Assembly: GCA_001940845.1 (NCBI GenBank)
Contig: MSGV01000024.1
Span: 24,172-79,050 of the forward strand
Reading direction: 5' to 3'
Source: Christensenellaceae bacterium Phil7
GTDB taxonomy: Bacteria; Bacillota; Clostridia; Christensenellales; CAG-138
Length of the DNA stretch: 54,879 nt
How positions within the stretch are numbered: position 1 is the first letter of the stretch; the number at the start of each line of letters is the position of its first letter. This document shows, piece after piece, positions 42,935 to 54,853 of the stretch. The position numbers and the translations under genes were made by a program. The notes below the pieces were generated by a model. It did no database searches. It was not told the origin of the DNA and saw only the letters and a list, made by a program, of their open reading frames with translations.

Positions 42935-43924
42935 ATGCCCGTAAATCTTAAGGGACGTTCCCTGCTCACTCTCAAGGATTACACTCCCGATGAAATCCGT
43001 TATCTTTTAAACCTCTCTGCCGACCTGAAAGCAAAGAAGCGTGCAGGCATTCGCGGAAACCTGCTCGAAGGCAAGAATATCGTTCTTCTTTTTGAGAAAA
43101 CCTCCACCCGTACCCGCTGCGCATTTGAAGTCGCCGCACTGGATGAAGGTGCTCATGTCGTATTCCTTTCCAACAGCCAGATGGGCAAGAAGGAATCGCT
43201 CGAGGATACTGCAAAGGTTCTTGGCCGTTTCTTCGATGGCATCGAATTCCGCGGTTTCAAGCAGGAGACCGTTGAGCTGCTCGCAAAGCACGCAGGCGTT
43301 CCCGTATGGAATGGCCTCACCGATCTCTATCATCCCACACAGGTGCTTGCGGACTGTCTGACCATCATGGAAAATGTTGCAAAGCCCCTTAATAAGGTGA
43401 AGCTCGTCTATGTTGGCGATGCACGCAATAATATGGGCAATTCGCTTATGATAATCTCCGCAAAGCTCGGTATGCACTTTGTTGGCATAGCTCCCAAGGA
43501 GCTCTTCCCCGACGAAAACCTCGTTGCCGAAATGCGTGAACTTGCAGAGACCACCGGCGCAAGAATCGAATTCTCCGAGGATATCGCCGCAGTCGATGGC
43601 GCAGATGCTATCTATACCGATGTTTGGGTATCCATGGGTGAAGAGGATCAGTTTGAAGAGCGCATAAAGCTCCTCACTCCCTATCGCGTAACCATGGATA
43701 TGATGAAGATGACCCATAATCCGGACTGCATCTTCCTGCACTGTCTGCCCAGCTTCCATGATCTCGAGACCGTCGTTGGCCGCGATATCTATGAACGCTT
43801 TGGCATTGCTGAACAGGAAGTTACCGATGAGGTATTCCGTGCACCATGCTCCAAAGTATTTGATGAAGCCGAAAACCGTATGCACACCATAAAGGCGATC
43901 ATGGTTGCAACCGCAGGCAGATAA
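42935..43924 (+). CDS. argF: Ornithine carbamoyltransferase
   Basis: 329 residues, start ATG 42935 after AAGGAGA. Carbamoyl-phosphate loop STRTR (57-61), HPTQVLAD for carbamoyl phosphate, and the ornithine-binding HCLPSFHD near the C-terminus (usually HCLPAFHD). It makes citrulline from ornithine and carbamoyl phosphate. No other arginine biosynthesis or deiminase gene is adjacent, so a biosynthetic (argF) or catabolic (arcB) role cannot be decided. The length fits either. Confidence 0.95.
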   Translation: MPVNLKGRSLLTLKDYTPDEIRYLLNLSADLKAKKRAGIRGNLLEGKNIVLLFEKTSTRTRCAFEVAALDEGAHVVFLSNSQMGKKESLEDTAKVLGRFFDGIEFRGFKQETVELLAKHAGVPVWNGLTDLYHPTQVLADCLTIMENVAKPLNKVKLVYVGDARNNMGNSLMIISAKLGMHFVGIAPKELFPDENLVAEMRELAETTGARIEFSEDIAAVDGADAIYTDVWVSMGEEDQFEERIKLLTPYRVTMDMMKMTHNPDCIFLHCLPSFHDLETVVGRDIYERFGIAEQEVTDEVFRAPCSKVFDEAENRMHTIKAIMVATAGR

Positions 43925-44239
43925 AAAATAGCATTTGTTTTTTGGCTGCTAAAAAGTATTGCGATGCAGTACACCTTGTAAGTGCTTATTTTCTGAATTT
44001 TATTATACTTGAAGGCATACCAGTTTTTGACGCTTTGGTGTTAAAATATTGTCTGCATTTCTCGCAATGATATAAAGTAGCACAAGCAAATGTAAGAAAA
44101 TATCATAATTTTTGGGGCGAAGGCATTCGTTGCTTTCGCTCTCGTTTAACTTTTGGGATCCAGTTCAAAGCTCATTCATCTTGACCATTGACGATTACGA
44201 ATGGCTATGCTGATTATAGTATATGAAGGAGAACGTAAA
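43925..44239. other. Intergenic stretch without a gene
   Basis: AT-rich, no coding region recognised. An AAGGAG ribosome-binding site for the next gene is at about 44226. No convincing promoter or terminator. Confidence 0.4.
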
Positions 44240-44692
44240 GTGATTATCTTGGATGGAATTACAGAGGAAAATTGGTTAGAGGTGGCAAATTTAAGCGTAA
44301 AAGAAGATCAAAAAAGCTATCTGGCATCACCAATCGGGATTTTGGCTAGAGCTTATGTATATCGGGATTGTAATGCAAATGTTTATGTTATTAAAAATGA
44401 TGAGACTATTGTAGGATTGGCGATGGTTCGGGAATTTCATGAGGAGCCAGTGGGATACGATTTACAGCAATTTATGATTGACAAGCAATTCCAAAATCAA
44501 GGATATGGGACAAAAGCACTACAAAAAATAATTGACAAGCTGAGACTTGAGGGTAAGTACAACACGATAGAAGTTTGTGTGAATATGGCAGATGTTGAAG
44601 CAATTCATGTCTATGAGAAGGTAGGTTTCTTTGATTCAGGATATATTGATGAGGATGTTCCAGATTGTTATAACCTGATATATCGGTTTTAG
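44240..44692 (+). CDS. GNAT-family N-acetyltransferase
   Basis: Start chosen at GTG 44240 (IILDGITEENW after it), 8-9 nt after GAAGGAG; the upstream ATG at 44201 lies before that site. 150 residues. The GNAT acetyl-CoA loop is FQNQGYGTKALQKII (about residues 87-101), and the C-terminal NMADVEAIHVYEKVGFFDSG is typical. It resembles spermidine/amino-group acetyltransferases but the substrate is unknown. The gene is AT-rich (AAA, TTA, GAT, ATT codons), unlike its neighbours, which suggests recent gain. Confidence 0.85.
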   Translation: MIILDGITEENWLEVANLSVKEDQKSYLASPIGILARAYVYRDCNANVYVIKNDETIVGLAMVREFHEEPVGYDLQQFMIDKQFQNQGYGTKALQKIIDKLRLEGKYNTIEVCVNMADVEAIHVYEKVGFFDSGYIDEDVPDCYNLIYRF

Positions 44693-44922
44693 AGGAAATT
44701 TTTTAATTTGCAATAAAAAATCGAGATTTCAAGTTATTACGCAACCATTGTATGCGGTTGCAGATAGAAATTCTGTGGTGCTGAAATGGTACCTGATCTT
44801 ACAAAATTGTTTTACATTAATATATATCTTTATGTAAAAAACCTTATTTTAAGCCGTTTTTACAGGATTTTATAAACGCTTGCGGAAAGTTATAAATAGA
44901 TTTCCGTCTATAAAGTCAATAA
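44693..44922. other. Intergenic AT-rich stretch without a gene
   Basis: No coding region or RNA motif recognised between the acetyltransferase gene and the gyrA terminator. Confidence 0.4.
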
Positions 44923-44960
44923 AAACAGGATACACCGTTTAATAGCGGCATACCCTGTTT
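44923..44960 (-). terminator. Terminator of the recF-gyrB-gyrA operon
   Basis: AAACAGG (44923-44929) pairs with CCTGTTT (44954-44960), and CCG/CGG pair further in. On the minus strand a TTTTTATTG tail follows. Confidence 0.7.
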
Positions 44961-45006
44961 GAATTAATTAATTGATCAAGCTTTATCTTTTCAGCATTAC
45001 CCAGCT

Positions 45007-47628
45007 CTATTCATTTTCATTATTATTTGCTTCAGCATCGGCATTCTCTGCGTTAATGTCAGCTTCATCATTTATATCGGCGCCATCAGCCTTTTCCTCG
45101 CCGCTGTCTGCGGGCTCGCTATCGTTGTGAGGCGCCAATGCAACGCTTGCCACTCTATGCTCTCCATCTATGCGCATTAGCCTTACGCCCTGAGTATTTC
45201 GTGAAATTATGCTTATGGAATCCACAGACATTCGGATCACTATGCCGTCATCACGGATAAGCATGAGATCCTCGCTGCCATCAACTATCTTCAAGCAAAC
45301 GAGCTTTCCGGTCTTTTCCGTAATATTCATCGCAATGATGCCCTTCCCTGCACGGGATTGCGTGCGGTAGGCTTCCTCCGGCGTACGCTTACCCATTCCG
45401 TTCTCGGTAATCGCAATGACGCAGGCATTTTTCTTTACCATGGACATATCAACAACGCAGTCATCCTCATCCAGCTTGATCGCTCGGACGCCCGCAGCCG
45501 CTCGTCCCATGGCACGTACATCGAGCTCACTGAAACGTATGCTCATACCGTTGCGCGTACCAATGATGAATTCATCATCGCCCTTTGAGAGTGTAACGCT
45601 TATCAATTCATCTCCTTCACGAAGATTCTGCGCTATCATACCGCCCTTTCGAATATTGGAGAATTCCGAAATATTGGTCTTTTTAATAATACCATTCTTG
45701 GTACAGAGCACGAGGTAGCCATCCTGCATCTCTTTCCCGATCGGGAAGGCAGCGGTTACGAATTCTCCTGTAGAGAGCTGGAGCAGATTGACTATCGGGG
45801 TTCCCTTCGCTGTCCTGCCTGCTTCCGGAATGGAATAGCATTTAATCCTGAATGCTCTTCCCTTATTCGTGAAGAACATGATATAGGAATGTGTTGAGGT
45901 GACAAAGATATCCTCAAGGAAATCCTCCTCCCTGGTTGTGCCTGCGGAAATTCCGACGCCGCCTCTGCGCTGCGTTCGATAGGTATCCTCCGCAATGCGC
46001 TTGATATAGCCATGATGGGTGCAGGTGACGACCATGGTCTCCTCCTGAATGATATCATCCATATCTATATCTTCCACAATCTTCGTGATCTCCGTGCGCC
46101 TTTCATCGGCATATCTGCGCCTGATCTCCAGTACCTCATCACGAATGACTCCAAGCAGCTTTTGCTCATCCGCAAGTATGCCCATAAGATATTCAACCTG
46201 AACCTTCAGCTCATTATACTCTGCCTCAAGCCTTGTCCTCTCAAGCCCGGTAAGCCTTTGCAGCCTCATATCCAGGATTGCCTGAGCCTGCCTTTCGGTA
46301 AAACCAAAGCGTGCAATGAGGCGCTCCTTGGCTTCCTGGCCATTTGCGCTGGATTTGATTATTGCGATGACCTCATCGATATTATCGAGGGCGATCATCA
46401 ATCCCTCCAAGATATGCAGCCTTTCCCTTGCCTTGTCAAGATCGAACTGTGTTCTGCGAGTTACAACTTCCTTTTGATGCTCCAGATAATAGTAGAGCAT
46501 TTCACGCAGATTCAACACCTTGGGTTCGCCATCCACAAGTGCTATCATTATCACGCCGAAGGTATCCTGGAGCTGAGTATGCTTATATAGGTTATTGAGC
46601 ACGACGTTCGCATTGACATCCTTCTTGAGCTCTATAACTATTCGCATACCCTTTCTTGAACTTTCATCGCGAAGATCGGATATTCCCTCTACCTTTTTTT
46701 CATGAACGAGCTCTGCAATTTTCTCAACGAGCTTGGCCTTATTGACCTGATATGGTATCTCGGTCACTATTATCCTCGCCCTATCCGCCTTGTATTGCTC
46801 TATTTCACTCTTGGCTCGAACCAATATCTTGCCCCTGCCCGTAAAATACGCATGGCGAATTCCCACATCGCCCATTATCACGCCTCCGGTCGGGAAATCC
46901 GGTCCGGGGATATAATTCATCAGTTCATCGATGGTTATGTTTGGATTATCGATCATCGCAACGAAGGCATCGATCGTCTCTCCAAGGTTGTGCGGCGGAA
47001 TATTTGTTGCCATACCGACTGCAATACCGTTTGAGCCGTTGACGAGCAGATTCGGATATCTCGCAGGCAGCACAGAGGGCTGCATGAGCGTTTCATCGAA
47101 GTTTGGATAGAAATCGACGGTATTCTTATCAAGATCCCGCAGCATCTCCATGGTCAGCTTGCTCATCCTGGCTTCGGTATAACGCATTGCCGCAGCCGGG
47201 TCGCCATCAACGCTGCCAAAATTACCATGTCCCTCGACCAGAGGATATCGCGTCGAGAAAGGCTGAGCAAGCCTTACCATCGCATCATACACCGCCGTGT
47301 CCCCATGGGGATGGTATTTGCCGAGCACATCGCCGACAAGCCTCGCACTCTTTCTATAGGGCTTATCCGGCTGCATCGAAAGCTCATCCATTGCATATAG
47401 TATTCGCCTATGCACCGGCTTAAGTCCATCGCGAACATCCGGAAGCGCGCGGCTGATGATGACCGCCATGGCATAGGAAATGAAGCTCCTCTTCATCTCG
47501 CCAACAAGATTGATGGGCAAAATCTTTCCGCCCTCGATATCGGTCGGAAGCTCATTGGTACCCAGCATCTCAAGGCTCGTTGATTTGCTCTTTGGGGTGC
47601 CGTTATTATTGTTATTATTTTCTTCCAT
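45007..47628 (-). CDS. gyrA: DNA gyrase subunit A
   Basis: 873 residues, start ATG 47628 after GAGGAAAAGAT. An N-terminal poly-Asn extension (EENNNNNNG) and an acidic C-terminal tail lie outside the conserved core. Catalytic Tyr150 in [12 protein letters not shown]. The quinolone-determining region reads [13 protein letters not shown], with Thr111 at the E. coli Ser83 position and Asp115 at Asp87. The GyrA box QRRGGVGIS marks it as gyrase and not topoisomerase IV. With GyrB it adds negative supercoils. Last gene of the minus-strand operon, 26 bp after gyrB. Confidence 0.98.
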   Translation of the reverse strand: MEENNNNNNGTPKSKSTSLEMLGTNELPTDIEGGKILPINLVGEMKRSFISYAMAVIISRALPDVRDGLKPVHRRILYAMDELSMQPDKPYRKSARLVGDVLGKYHPHGDTAVYDAMVRLAQPFSTRYPLVEGHGNFGSVDGDPAAAMRYTEARMSKLTMEMLRDLDKNTVDFYPNFDETLMQPSVLPARYPNLLVNGSNGIAVGMATNIPPHNLGETIDAFVAMIDNPNITIDELMNYIPGPDFPTGGVIMGDVGIRHAYFTGRGKILVRAKSEIEQYKADRARIIVTEIPYQVNKAKLVEKIAELVHEKKVEGISDLRDESSRKGMRIVIELKKDVNANVVLNNLYKHTQLQDTFGVIMIALVDGEPKVLNLREMLYYYLEHQKEVVTRRTQFDLDKARERLHILEGLMIALDNIDEVIAIIKSSANGQEAKERLIARFGFTERQAQAILDMRLQRLTGLERTRLEAEYNELKVQVEYLMGILADEQKLLGVIRDEVLEIRRRYADERRTEITKIVEDIDMDDIIQEETMVVTCTHHGYIKRIAEDTYRTQRRGGVGISAGTTREEDFLEDIFVTSTHSYIMFFTNKGRAFRIKCYSIPEAGRTAKGTPIVNLLQLSTGEFVTAAFPIGKEMQDGYLVLCTKNGIIKKTNISEFSNIRKGGMIAQNLREGDELISVTLSKGDDEFIIGTRNGMSIRFSELDVRAMGRAAAGVRAIKLDEDDCVVDMSMVKKNACVIAITENGMGKRTPEEAYRTQSRAGKGIIAMNITEKTGKLVCLKIVDGSEDLMLIRDDGIVIRMSVDSISIISRNTQGVRLMRIDGEHRVASVALAPHNDSEPADSGEEKADGADINDEADINAENADAEANNNENE

Positions 47629-47654
47629 ATCTTTTCCTCATTCAGTCCTCGTGA

Positions 47655-49604
<1,950 letters not shown>

Positions 49605-49669
49605 TTAAAAGATACGATTCCGGGCTTTATTCTAAGCATTCAATGACCGGATCGAGTTTTTTAAAATAT

Positions 49670-50767
49670 TTATATTATCCTTGTAAGCTTCCCGGCATAA
49701 CATTCATAAGCACTGATATTTTCAAGCTCCTCCAACCCCTCCAGCGAAGTCGCAGTGAGGAAGCATTGGCAGTTGAAAGCATCGGAAAGAAGTGCCTTTT
49801 GGCGATCACAGTCCAGCTCGCTGAGCACATCATCCAATAGCAGCACGGGGAATTCGCCCTTCTCACGCTGCATAAGAGCTAACTCACTGAGCTTAATGCT
49901 CAGCGCTGCGGTACGCTGCTGGCCCTGCGAGCCAAAGATGCGAACCTCCTCTCCATTCAGCTTTATTCCAATATCATCCCTATGCGGTCCGCGAGTCGTG
50001 TATCCTCGGCGAATATCCTCTTCATGCGAACACGAAAGTGCAGAATGAACCGCAGCGGCAGGAGCTTCTCCGGAAAATGGCGCATTTGGCTTATAATAGA
50101 CGTATAGTTCCTCATTATCATCGGTAATACGGCCATGCATCTCGCAGGCAAGATCGCCAAGCTCCCTAAGAAAGGCATCACGAACCATCATTATATCTCC
50201 TCCGAGAGCTGCAAGCCTCTCATCCCATGCCGAGAGCTGCATCGGATCTGGCGGAGAGGGAAATGCTGCCTTTAAAAGGCCGGATCGCTGCTTCAAGGCT
50301 GCATTATATTGCTGCAAACGATAAAAATATGTCGGACGAAGCTGGCAAAGCTCCATATCCATAAAACGCCTGCGCTCCAAAGGCGAGCTCTTTACGATGG
50401 AGAGATCCTCCGGCGAGAACATAACCACATTCAGCACCCCCATCAGCTCCCCCATGCGCTTCAGCTTCTGCCCATCGATCCTTATGGCCTTATGCTCATT
50501 ATCGCGCAGGCGCAGCTCAATATTGTGCCTTCCTGAGCCGCTTTTAAGCTCTATATTGATATATGCACCGTGGTATTTCCGATTTATGAGCTCAATATCT
50601 CTACCGGTACGGTGGCTGCGGCCAAGTGCCGAGAGAAAGATAGCTTCAAGGATATTCGTCTTTCCGGCAGCGTTCGGTCCGACGATGATATTCAATCCCT
50701 CGCTTGGCTCAAATATGAGCTCATCGTAGCTGCGAAAATTGCTTAGGCGAATACTCGTAATACGCAT
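49670..50767 (-). CDS. recF: DNA replication and repair protein RecF
   Basis: Start chosen at ATG 50767 (MRITSIRLSNFRS), after AGGGGTGAG; the longer start at 50791 precedes that site. 365 residues. Walker A GPNAAGKTN (Lys36), ABC-type signature region FGSQGQQRTAALSIKLSE, Walker B LLLDDVLSELD. It loads RecA at gaps together with RecO/RecR. It is normally next to dnaN; here the upstream neighbour is instead a membrane propeller gene behind a terminator. First gene of the operon with gyrB and gyrA. Confidence 0.96.
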   Translation of the reverse strand: MRITSIRLSNFRSYDELIFEPSEGLNIIVGPNAAGKTNILEAIFLSALGRSHRTGRDIELINRKYHGAYINIELKSGSGRHNIELRLRDNEHKAIRIDGQKLKRMGELMGVLNVVMFSPEDLSIVKSSPLERRRFMDMELCQLRPTYFYRLQQYNAALKQRSGLLKAAFPSPPDPMQLSAWDERLAALGGDIMMVRDAFLRELGDLACEMHGRITDDNEELYVYYKPNAPFSGEAPAAAVHSALSCSHEEDIRRGYTTRGPHRDDIGIKLNGEEVRIFGSQGQQRTAALSIKLSELALMQREKGEFPVLLLDDVLSELDCDRQKALLSDAFNCQCFLTATSLEGLEELENISAYECYAGKLTRII

Positions 50768-50837
50768 TTTCTCACCCCTTAGATCGCTCATTTCAGCCTG
50801 TTTTTATTCATGAAATAAAAGGCCAATTTCAATAAAT

Positions 50838-50866
50838 ATTGTACAGCAAAATCATTAAAAAGTCAA
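50838..50866 (-). promoter_or_regulatory. Promoter of recF-gyrB-gyrA
   Basis: On the minus strand TTGACT (50866-50861), 17 bp, TACAAT (50843-50838). Confidence 0.7.
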
Positions 50867-50998
50867 TGGCTGTAAACTATAAATAAGAAGAAAGTATCGA
50901 TATTATTTGCTGTTATATGGTCTTTGCGGCTTCAAGGTTCACCGTTTTTAAACACTATGCAGATACGACCGCTTTGCGACAAAAAATTTAAATAAAAA

Positions 50999-51034
50999 GC
51001 AGCGGGCTCCTTCATCTTCAAAGGGGCTCGCTGC
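50999..51034 (-). terminator. Strong terminator after the membrane propeller gene
   Basis: A 14-bp stem (GCAGCGGGCTCCTT 50999-51012 with AAGGGGCTCGCTGC 51021-51034, two wobbles) is followed on the minus strand by TTTTTATTTAAATTTTTT. Confidence 0.85.
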
Positions 51035-51065
51035 CGCATCATATGATCTTCACATATGAAATTTA

Positions 51066-52535
51066 TCAGTTTTTACCAAGCTGTACCTTCTCCATAGCAA
51101 TAGCAAAATCCTTGCCATCACCGCTTATGAATACATCGAATACTCCGGTTTTCGTATCGCCGTTCGCATAATAAACCGATGCACCGTTCATAGCATCAAC
51201 GCTGTAAACATCCGTATCGATCTTTCCCGTCTCAGTGCCCAATACCCAATTGAGCGTGCCGGCTTCATCATCGTAATCGTTTATGCAAAGGCAGGAAGCA
51301 TCTCCGCTCATGACGACGAAATACGCATTATCCAGCACCTTAACCGGATCACTGCCCGGTTTTACATAGTAAAGCCCGGCATAGTTATCCACAGCATAGA
51401 AATTATCAAGATCCGTGGAACATGTGAATGTGTAGCAATTTGTGATTATTTTTACCGGGTTTTTTGGATTATAAGCCGATACCTTATAGACCTCTCCATC
51501 GACTAGGCAGGCAATGGTTTTACCATCATCGCCAATCACAAACCGCGTGGTTCCGCCAACGAGCTTTGTTACTGAACGATCGGAGCTGACGTAGTAAAGA
51601 TCATAGGTTCGAATCAAATTGCTGTTGGCATCCTGAGATGTATAGGCTGTATAATAGATGCTTTCAAAGATGCTTTCTACATTCTTCAGGTTGACCGTGC
51701 AGTATTCTCCGCCCATGGAGCAGCTCGATCTTCCCGCATATGTGATGACGGATGCATCCATCAATTTTTGGGCCTTGCTCCCATTTATGCTGTAATGGGT
51801 CTTTGAATCGATATCAAAGGTAATCTCGTTCAGATCACGACTGATCTCGAAGTTAGCTTCCGCCTTTTCCGCGATCAGTGAGTCCTCCCGTCCCATGTAG
51901 TATAGCTTTCCTGTAAGTTCGCGGCCATCCGCTTCAACATAATATCCGCGTGTGCCATCATCGCTTATTGCAGCTATGCAGGAATCCTCTCGCAAAAGGC
52001 TGGTTTTGCCTCCCATGCTGAGATATGTCATACTCCTGCCGTCGTTATCAAGCACAGAAACTGCGAATGCCTTGCCGTTCGGAGATATCACAAGGCTCAA
52101 AATGGATTTAGCATTCAGTCCTTCTATCTCGCTCTGATCTCCGGTATCATGATCGAAGATAAAAGCCTTTGTAGCGGTTGAGAATAAAATATAGCGATTA
52201 TCAAGCGAGAGTACAGCACGATCCACGCCTACAGGATACACCTTTATTATTCCTTCGGAATCCGCCCTGTAAAGCCCTGTACCGGCGCGCATTATCGTGA
52301 CACTGCCATCGCAGGTCAAATAGGAATCTATGCTGCCGCCAATATAACCATCGAGCTTGGTTGAATCGTAGAAAAGATAGGTGTTTGCATCATCGTGGCT
52401 TTCAAAGTACACTATGCTATGTTCTCTGGCCGGGTCAACATTGCCCTTATCAGAGCCAATGATTATCAATGCCGCTGTCACCAGAACGATCGCTATGCCC
52501 ACAATACCAAGTACGATTTTCGTGCTGCGTTTCAT
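51066..52535 (-). CDS. Membrane-anchored beta-propeller-like protein
   Basis: 489 residues, start ATG 52535. The only ribosome-binding-like GGAG is 12 nt upstream and lies inside a hairpin. A single N-terminal helix (about 7-27) anchors an extracytoplasmic domain. That domain has many short beta-repeats of the TolB/WD40 type, such as SLDNRYILFSTATKAFIFDHDTG, SPNGKAFAVSVLDNDGRSMTYLS, SDDGTRGYYVEADG and SGDASCLCINDYDDEAGTLNWVLG. This fits a propeller. No catalytic motif seen. It stands alone between recF and sipW, with its own promoter at 52817 and a long leader. Function unknown. Confidence 0.82.
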   Translation of the reverse strand: MKRSTKIVLGIVGIAIVLVTAALIIIGSDKGNVDPAREHSIVYFESHDDANTYLFYDSTKLDGYIGGSIDSYLTCDGSVTIMRAGTGLYRADSEGIIKVYPVGVDRAVLSLDNRYILFSTATKAFIFDHDTGDQSEIEGLNAKSILSLVISPNGKAFAVSVLDNDGRSMTYLSMGGKTSLLREDSCIAAISDDGTRGYYVEADGRELTGKLYYMGREDSLIAEKAEANFEISRDLNEITFDIDSKTHYSINGSKAQKLMDASVITYAGRSSCSMGGEYCTVNLKNVESIFESIYYTAYTSQDANSNLIRTYDLYYVSSDRSVTKLVGGTTRFVIGDDGKTIACLVDGEVYKVSAYNPKNPVKIITNCYTFTCSTDLDNFYAVDNYAGLYYVKPGSDPVKVLDNAYFVVMSGDASCLCINDYDDEAGTLNWVLGTETGKIDTDVYSVDAMNGASVYYANGDTKTGVFDVFISGDGKDFAIAMEKVQLGKN

Positions 52536-52545
52536 GTTTTAACCG

Positions 52546-52564
52546 TGCTCCGACGCTCGGAGCA
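52546..52564 (-). promoter_or_regulatory. Hairpin covering the ribosome-binding site of 51066-52535
   Basis: TGCTCCGA (52546-52553) and TCGGAGCA (52557-52564) form a perfect 8-bp stem with a 3-nt CGC loop. On the minus strand one arm contains the GGAG upstream of the ATG at 52535, so the hairpin could limit translation. Confidence 0.5.
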
Positions 52565-52816
52565 TCCCTTCGTTGAAATTCTATCCCCTTACATGGTTTA
52601 ATCCGCTCCATCTCTTCTCCCAAACTGAAAGATCAGCGGATTTATGCCAAGACCGGGATATCATTCGATTTTCAAACTGAAAAAGTTCATTTTTCCCGAT
52701 GAGGCTGTTGACAAAAGCAGGGGTGAGCATATGGCGGCATTCATCCTCGTAACCAACTCTCGAAGCTTATCGTATCGTTGTTCCGATCCTCCTCCGCATA
52801 TTTGCCCGTAAATCTT
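52565..52816 (-). other. Long untranslated leader of the propeller gene
   Basis: Between the promoter (52817-52845) and the start codon at 52535 lie about 270 nt. No convincing gene is seen. I could not match it to a known riboswitch class. The region may hold a structured RNA ending in the hairpin at 52546-52564. Confidence 0.4.
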
Positions 52817-52845
52817 ATTATACAGTAAAATCTCATTGCTGTCAA
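52817..52845 (-). promoter_or_regulatory. Consensus promoter upstream of the propeller gene
   Basis: On the minus strand TTGACA (52845-52840), 17 bp, TATAAT (52822-52817): a perfect consensus. Confidence 0.75.
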
Positions 52846-52931
52846 AACAATTAAAGGGATAGCTCCAACTTTCCGATTTGTCGGTTCAATTACATATCGG
52901 TTACGACAAGTAATATAAACGGTCGCTGCTT

Positions 52932-53399
52932 TCAGCCATCGGAGCGCAGACCATGAAGCCATAGCACCAATTTCCCAATATATGGAATCTTCAAAATTAC
53001 CTTGCCTATGATCTGCTCCCGGCTCACCGGTGAGTCATTGCCGTTGTTGGCATCGCCCTTGGTTATCAATTGGAGATCATCCGTATCACGGCCATTTACC
53101 TCCACGACCCTATGGATCACGGTATAACCATCTCCCTTATAGCGGATGATATCTCCTTCCTCCAATTTATCTGGATCTATGGGCCAAACCAGCACCACAT
53201 CTCCGACCTGTATGGCAGGCGCCATACTGCCGGTTGCAACAACTATCGGTGCCGCAGGAAAGGCCCCTGCGAAAAAGGCGAGCACAAGAGCCAGCACAAA
53301 AAAATATGCTGCCCAACGCAGACAGGAGATCGTTTTCCTGTCGGACACCTTCGGGTTATTTGGTTCTGAGCTTTTGCTTTGTTCAGGCTCTTTTTTCAC
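52932..53399 (-). CDS. sipW: SipW-type signal peptidase I
   Basis: Start chosen at GTG 53399 (KKEPEQSK after it), 8 nt after GAGG within TTGAGGTGATCC; the longer ORF start at 53420 has no site. 155 residues. A membrane helix (about 30-49) precedes the S26B catalytic domain. Its Ser58 lies in ATGSMAP, and a His (His96) in VIHRVVE replaces the Lys of ordinary bacterial signal peptidases. The Asp box is TKGDANNGND. A second membrane helix is near the C-terminus (about 131-148). This ER/archaeal-type form processes TasA/camelysin-class exports. Its substrate is probably the product of the adjacent upstream gene at 53496. Confidence 0.92.
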   Translation of the reverse strand: MKKEPEQSKSSEPNNPKVSDRKTISCLRWAAYFFVLALVLAFFAGAFPAAPIVVATGSMAPAIQVGDVVLVWPIDPDKLEEGDIIRYKGDGYTVIHRVVEVNGRDTDDLQLITKGDANNGNDSPVSREQIIGKVILKIPYIGKLVLWLHGLRSDG

Positions 53400-53450
53400 C
53401 CGGATCACCTCAAGCATCAAAAATTTTTAAAAATAAATGCAAATAATGTA

Positions 53451-53479
53451 CGGCCCGCGCCGGATAACCGGGCGAGCCG
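53451..53479 (-). terminator. GC-rich hairpin between the TasA-like gene and sipW
   Basis: CGGCCCGCGCCGG and CCGGGCGAGCCG form a GC-rich stem with a bulge. On the minus strand TACATTATTTGCATTTATTTT follows at a distance. It may be a partial terminator that lets the substrate gene be expressed more than sipW. Confidence 0.5.
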
Positions 53480-53495
53480 CTGCTGTGATTCAAAA

Positions 53496-54551
53496 TCAAC
53501 CATGGGTATGTCCGGCGGAGGGAGCCTCCTCTGGCACGATCGTCTGGCTATAGGGCAGCCTTATCGTCAGCACTCCCGCTGCATTCAGCTCGCCTTCCAG
53601 ATCTTCCGGAACCTTCACAACCAGGTTAAATGTGCAGCTTTCGCCGGGCTTTATGATCTCATTTGTGAGATCGGGTTTATCCAGCACGAGCTGCTCAGGA
53701 TTCTCCGTAGCAAGCTCGATGATTGCATCGGAAAGCTTTGCATCGGCGGTTCCGTTGTTGGTAACGGTCATGGTGTAGTTTGCCCAGGCACCGGGAATGG
53801 AGAAGATCACATCTGCAAAGCTTGCGGATGTTGCATCCTCGCTGAGCATAACAAGACTATCCTCGGGAATAATGGTCTCGGTCTTGCTAACCATGCGTGC
53901 AATGGTGTAGTTCCACCTGGCAGAATATCCGCCCTTCATATCCGCGCAAAGTACATAGTTCTGATATGTGTCGGGATACATTTCCTTAAGCAGAGCGGTG
54001 GTGTCGCGCAGCAGACCATCCACAACCTTTATAGTGCACATAACGTTTCTGCCGTTATTATAATATTCGCTTGTAGGATAAATGTAGCGATACCAGGCCT
54101 TCAGATGATCTGAAATGGTGACGGTTGATTCATCGCTGCGAATAGCTGCAGCCTGCTCCTCGGTCAAGCTCTTAAGGTCGCTCAGATCATATTTGCTGCC
54201 ATCCACAGCATAGTAATATGTATATGAGCTCAATGCCTCATTTGACTGGGTGCCCAGAAGCTCCTCCTGATCGGGATTCAGCCATGTTGTGGCGGAGATC
54301 ACAGAAGCAACCAGCGAATCATCCTTCTCATTAGCTCTCTCAAGTGCATAAGTTACTGCCTCCCAAGAAGCGGAAGCCCCGGTGGAGAGGGATACGGAAG
54401 CATCGGTAATGCGCAGATCCCATTTGCCGCTTGCAGATACGTTTCCACCGGCTGTAATTTCGGTGTGCCATGCAGCATAGCCAAGGCTCAAGGCGGATAA
54501 TGCCAATACTACTGCAAGGGTGATAACAGCAATGCGTTTCTTCAGATTCAT
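53496..54551 (-). CDS. TasA/camelysin-like SipW-dependent exported protein
   Basis: 351 residues, start ATG 54551 after AAAGGAG. The signal segment ends ALSALSLGYAAWHTEITAGGN, the pattern of SipW-dependent signal peptides (LxLGYAAW-T---A). The mature N-terminus VSASGKWDLRITDASVSL resembles TasA/camelysin proteins. A large central insertion (about 70-225) and a C-terminal beta region (about 255-335; NYTMTVTNNGTADAKLSDA, FNLVVKVPEDLEGELNAAGVLTIRLP) follow. It ends in a His-containing tail. TasA forms biofilm matrix fibres in Bacillus; the role here is inferred. It is next to sipW, the expected processing peptidase. Confidence 0.85.
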   Translation of the reverse strand: MNLKKRIAVITLAVVLALSALSLGYAAWHTEITAGGNVSASGKWDLRITDASVSLSTGASASWEAVTYALERANEKDDSLVASVISATTWLNPDQEELLGTQSNEALSSYTYYYAVDGSKYDLSDLKSLTEEQAAAIRSDESTVTISDHLKAWYRYIYPTSEYYNNGRNVMCTIKVVDGLLRDTTALLKEMYPDTYQNYVLCADMKGGYSARWNYTIARMVSKTETIIPEDSLVMLSEDATSASFADVIFSIPGAWANYTMTVTNNGTADAKLSDAIIELATENPEQLVLDKPDLTNEIIKPGESCTFNLVVKVPEDLEGELNAAGVLTIRLPYSQTIVPEEAPSAGHTHG

Positions 54552-54787
54552 AAATAAGCTCCTTTCGTTAATACGAAGTTTCTAATATGTCCGGTTGTTC
54601 CGAACGCTAAAATAATAGCCCCTAAATGTAAAGCCCGGAATCATATTCATGTAAATTGATTAAAAATTTCCTGCAAAGCCTTTTTATGATGGGCTTTGGA
54701 GCAGATAGAGCATTCCAAATACTTGATGCATATCCGCACATACTGTCCGGTCGGTAAAATATATTTGTAAAAAGGAAGAAAATTGTG
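54552..54787. other. Intergenic stretch without a gene
   Basis: Leader region of the TasA-like gene and upstream DNA. Two TTTACA motifs occur on the minus strand near 54615-54655, but no clear -10 accompanies them. No coding region seen. Confidence 0.4.
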
Positions 54788-54815
54788 TTGACTTTCTTTT
54801 GAATGTGAGTATAAT
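54788..54815 (+). promoter_or_regulatory. Promoter of the right-edge tRNA gene(s)
   Basis: TTGACT (54788-54793), 16 bp, TATAAT (54810-54815), 38 bp before the tRNA. Confidence 0.65.
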
Positions 54816-54853
54816 AGTCACTGCACTTGAGAAGTGTTCGTTATATTGCAAAT

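Noticed and set aside
47295-47320. Thr at the GyrA Ser83 position as a quinolone resistance mutation
   Set aside because: Thr is the natural residue at this position in several bacteria (including some Clostridia), and Asp at the second key position is unchanged, so resistance cannot be claimed.
52741-52962. 73-codon minus-strand ORF in the sipW-propeller gap
   Set aside because: It overlaps the end of sipW and the consensus promoter at 52817-52845, and no family is recognisable.
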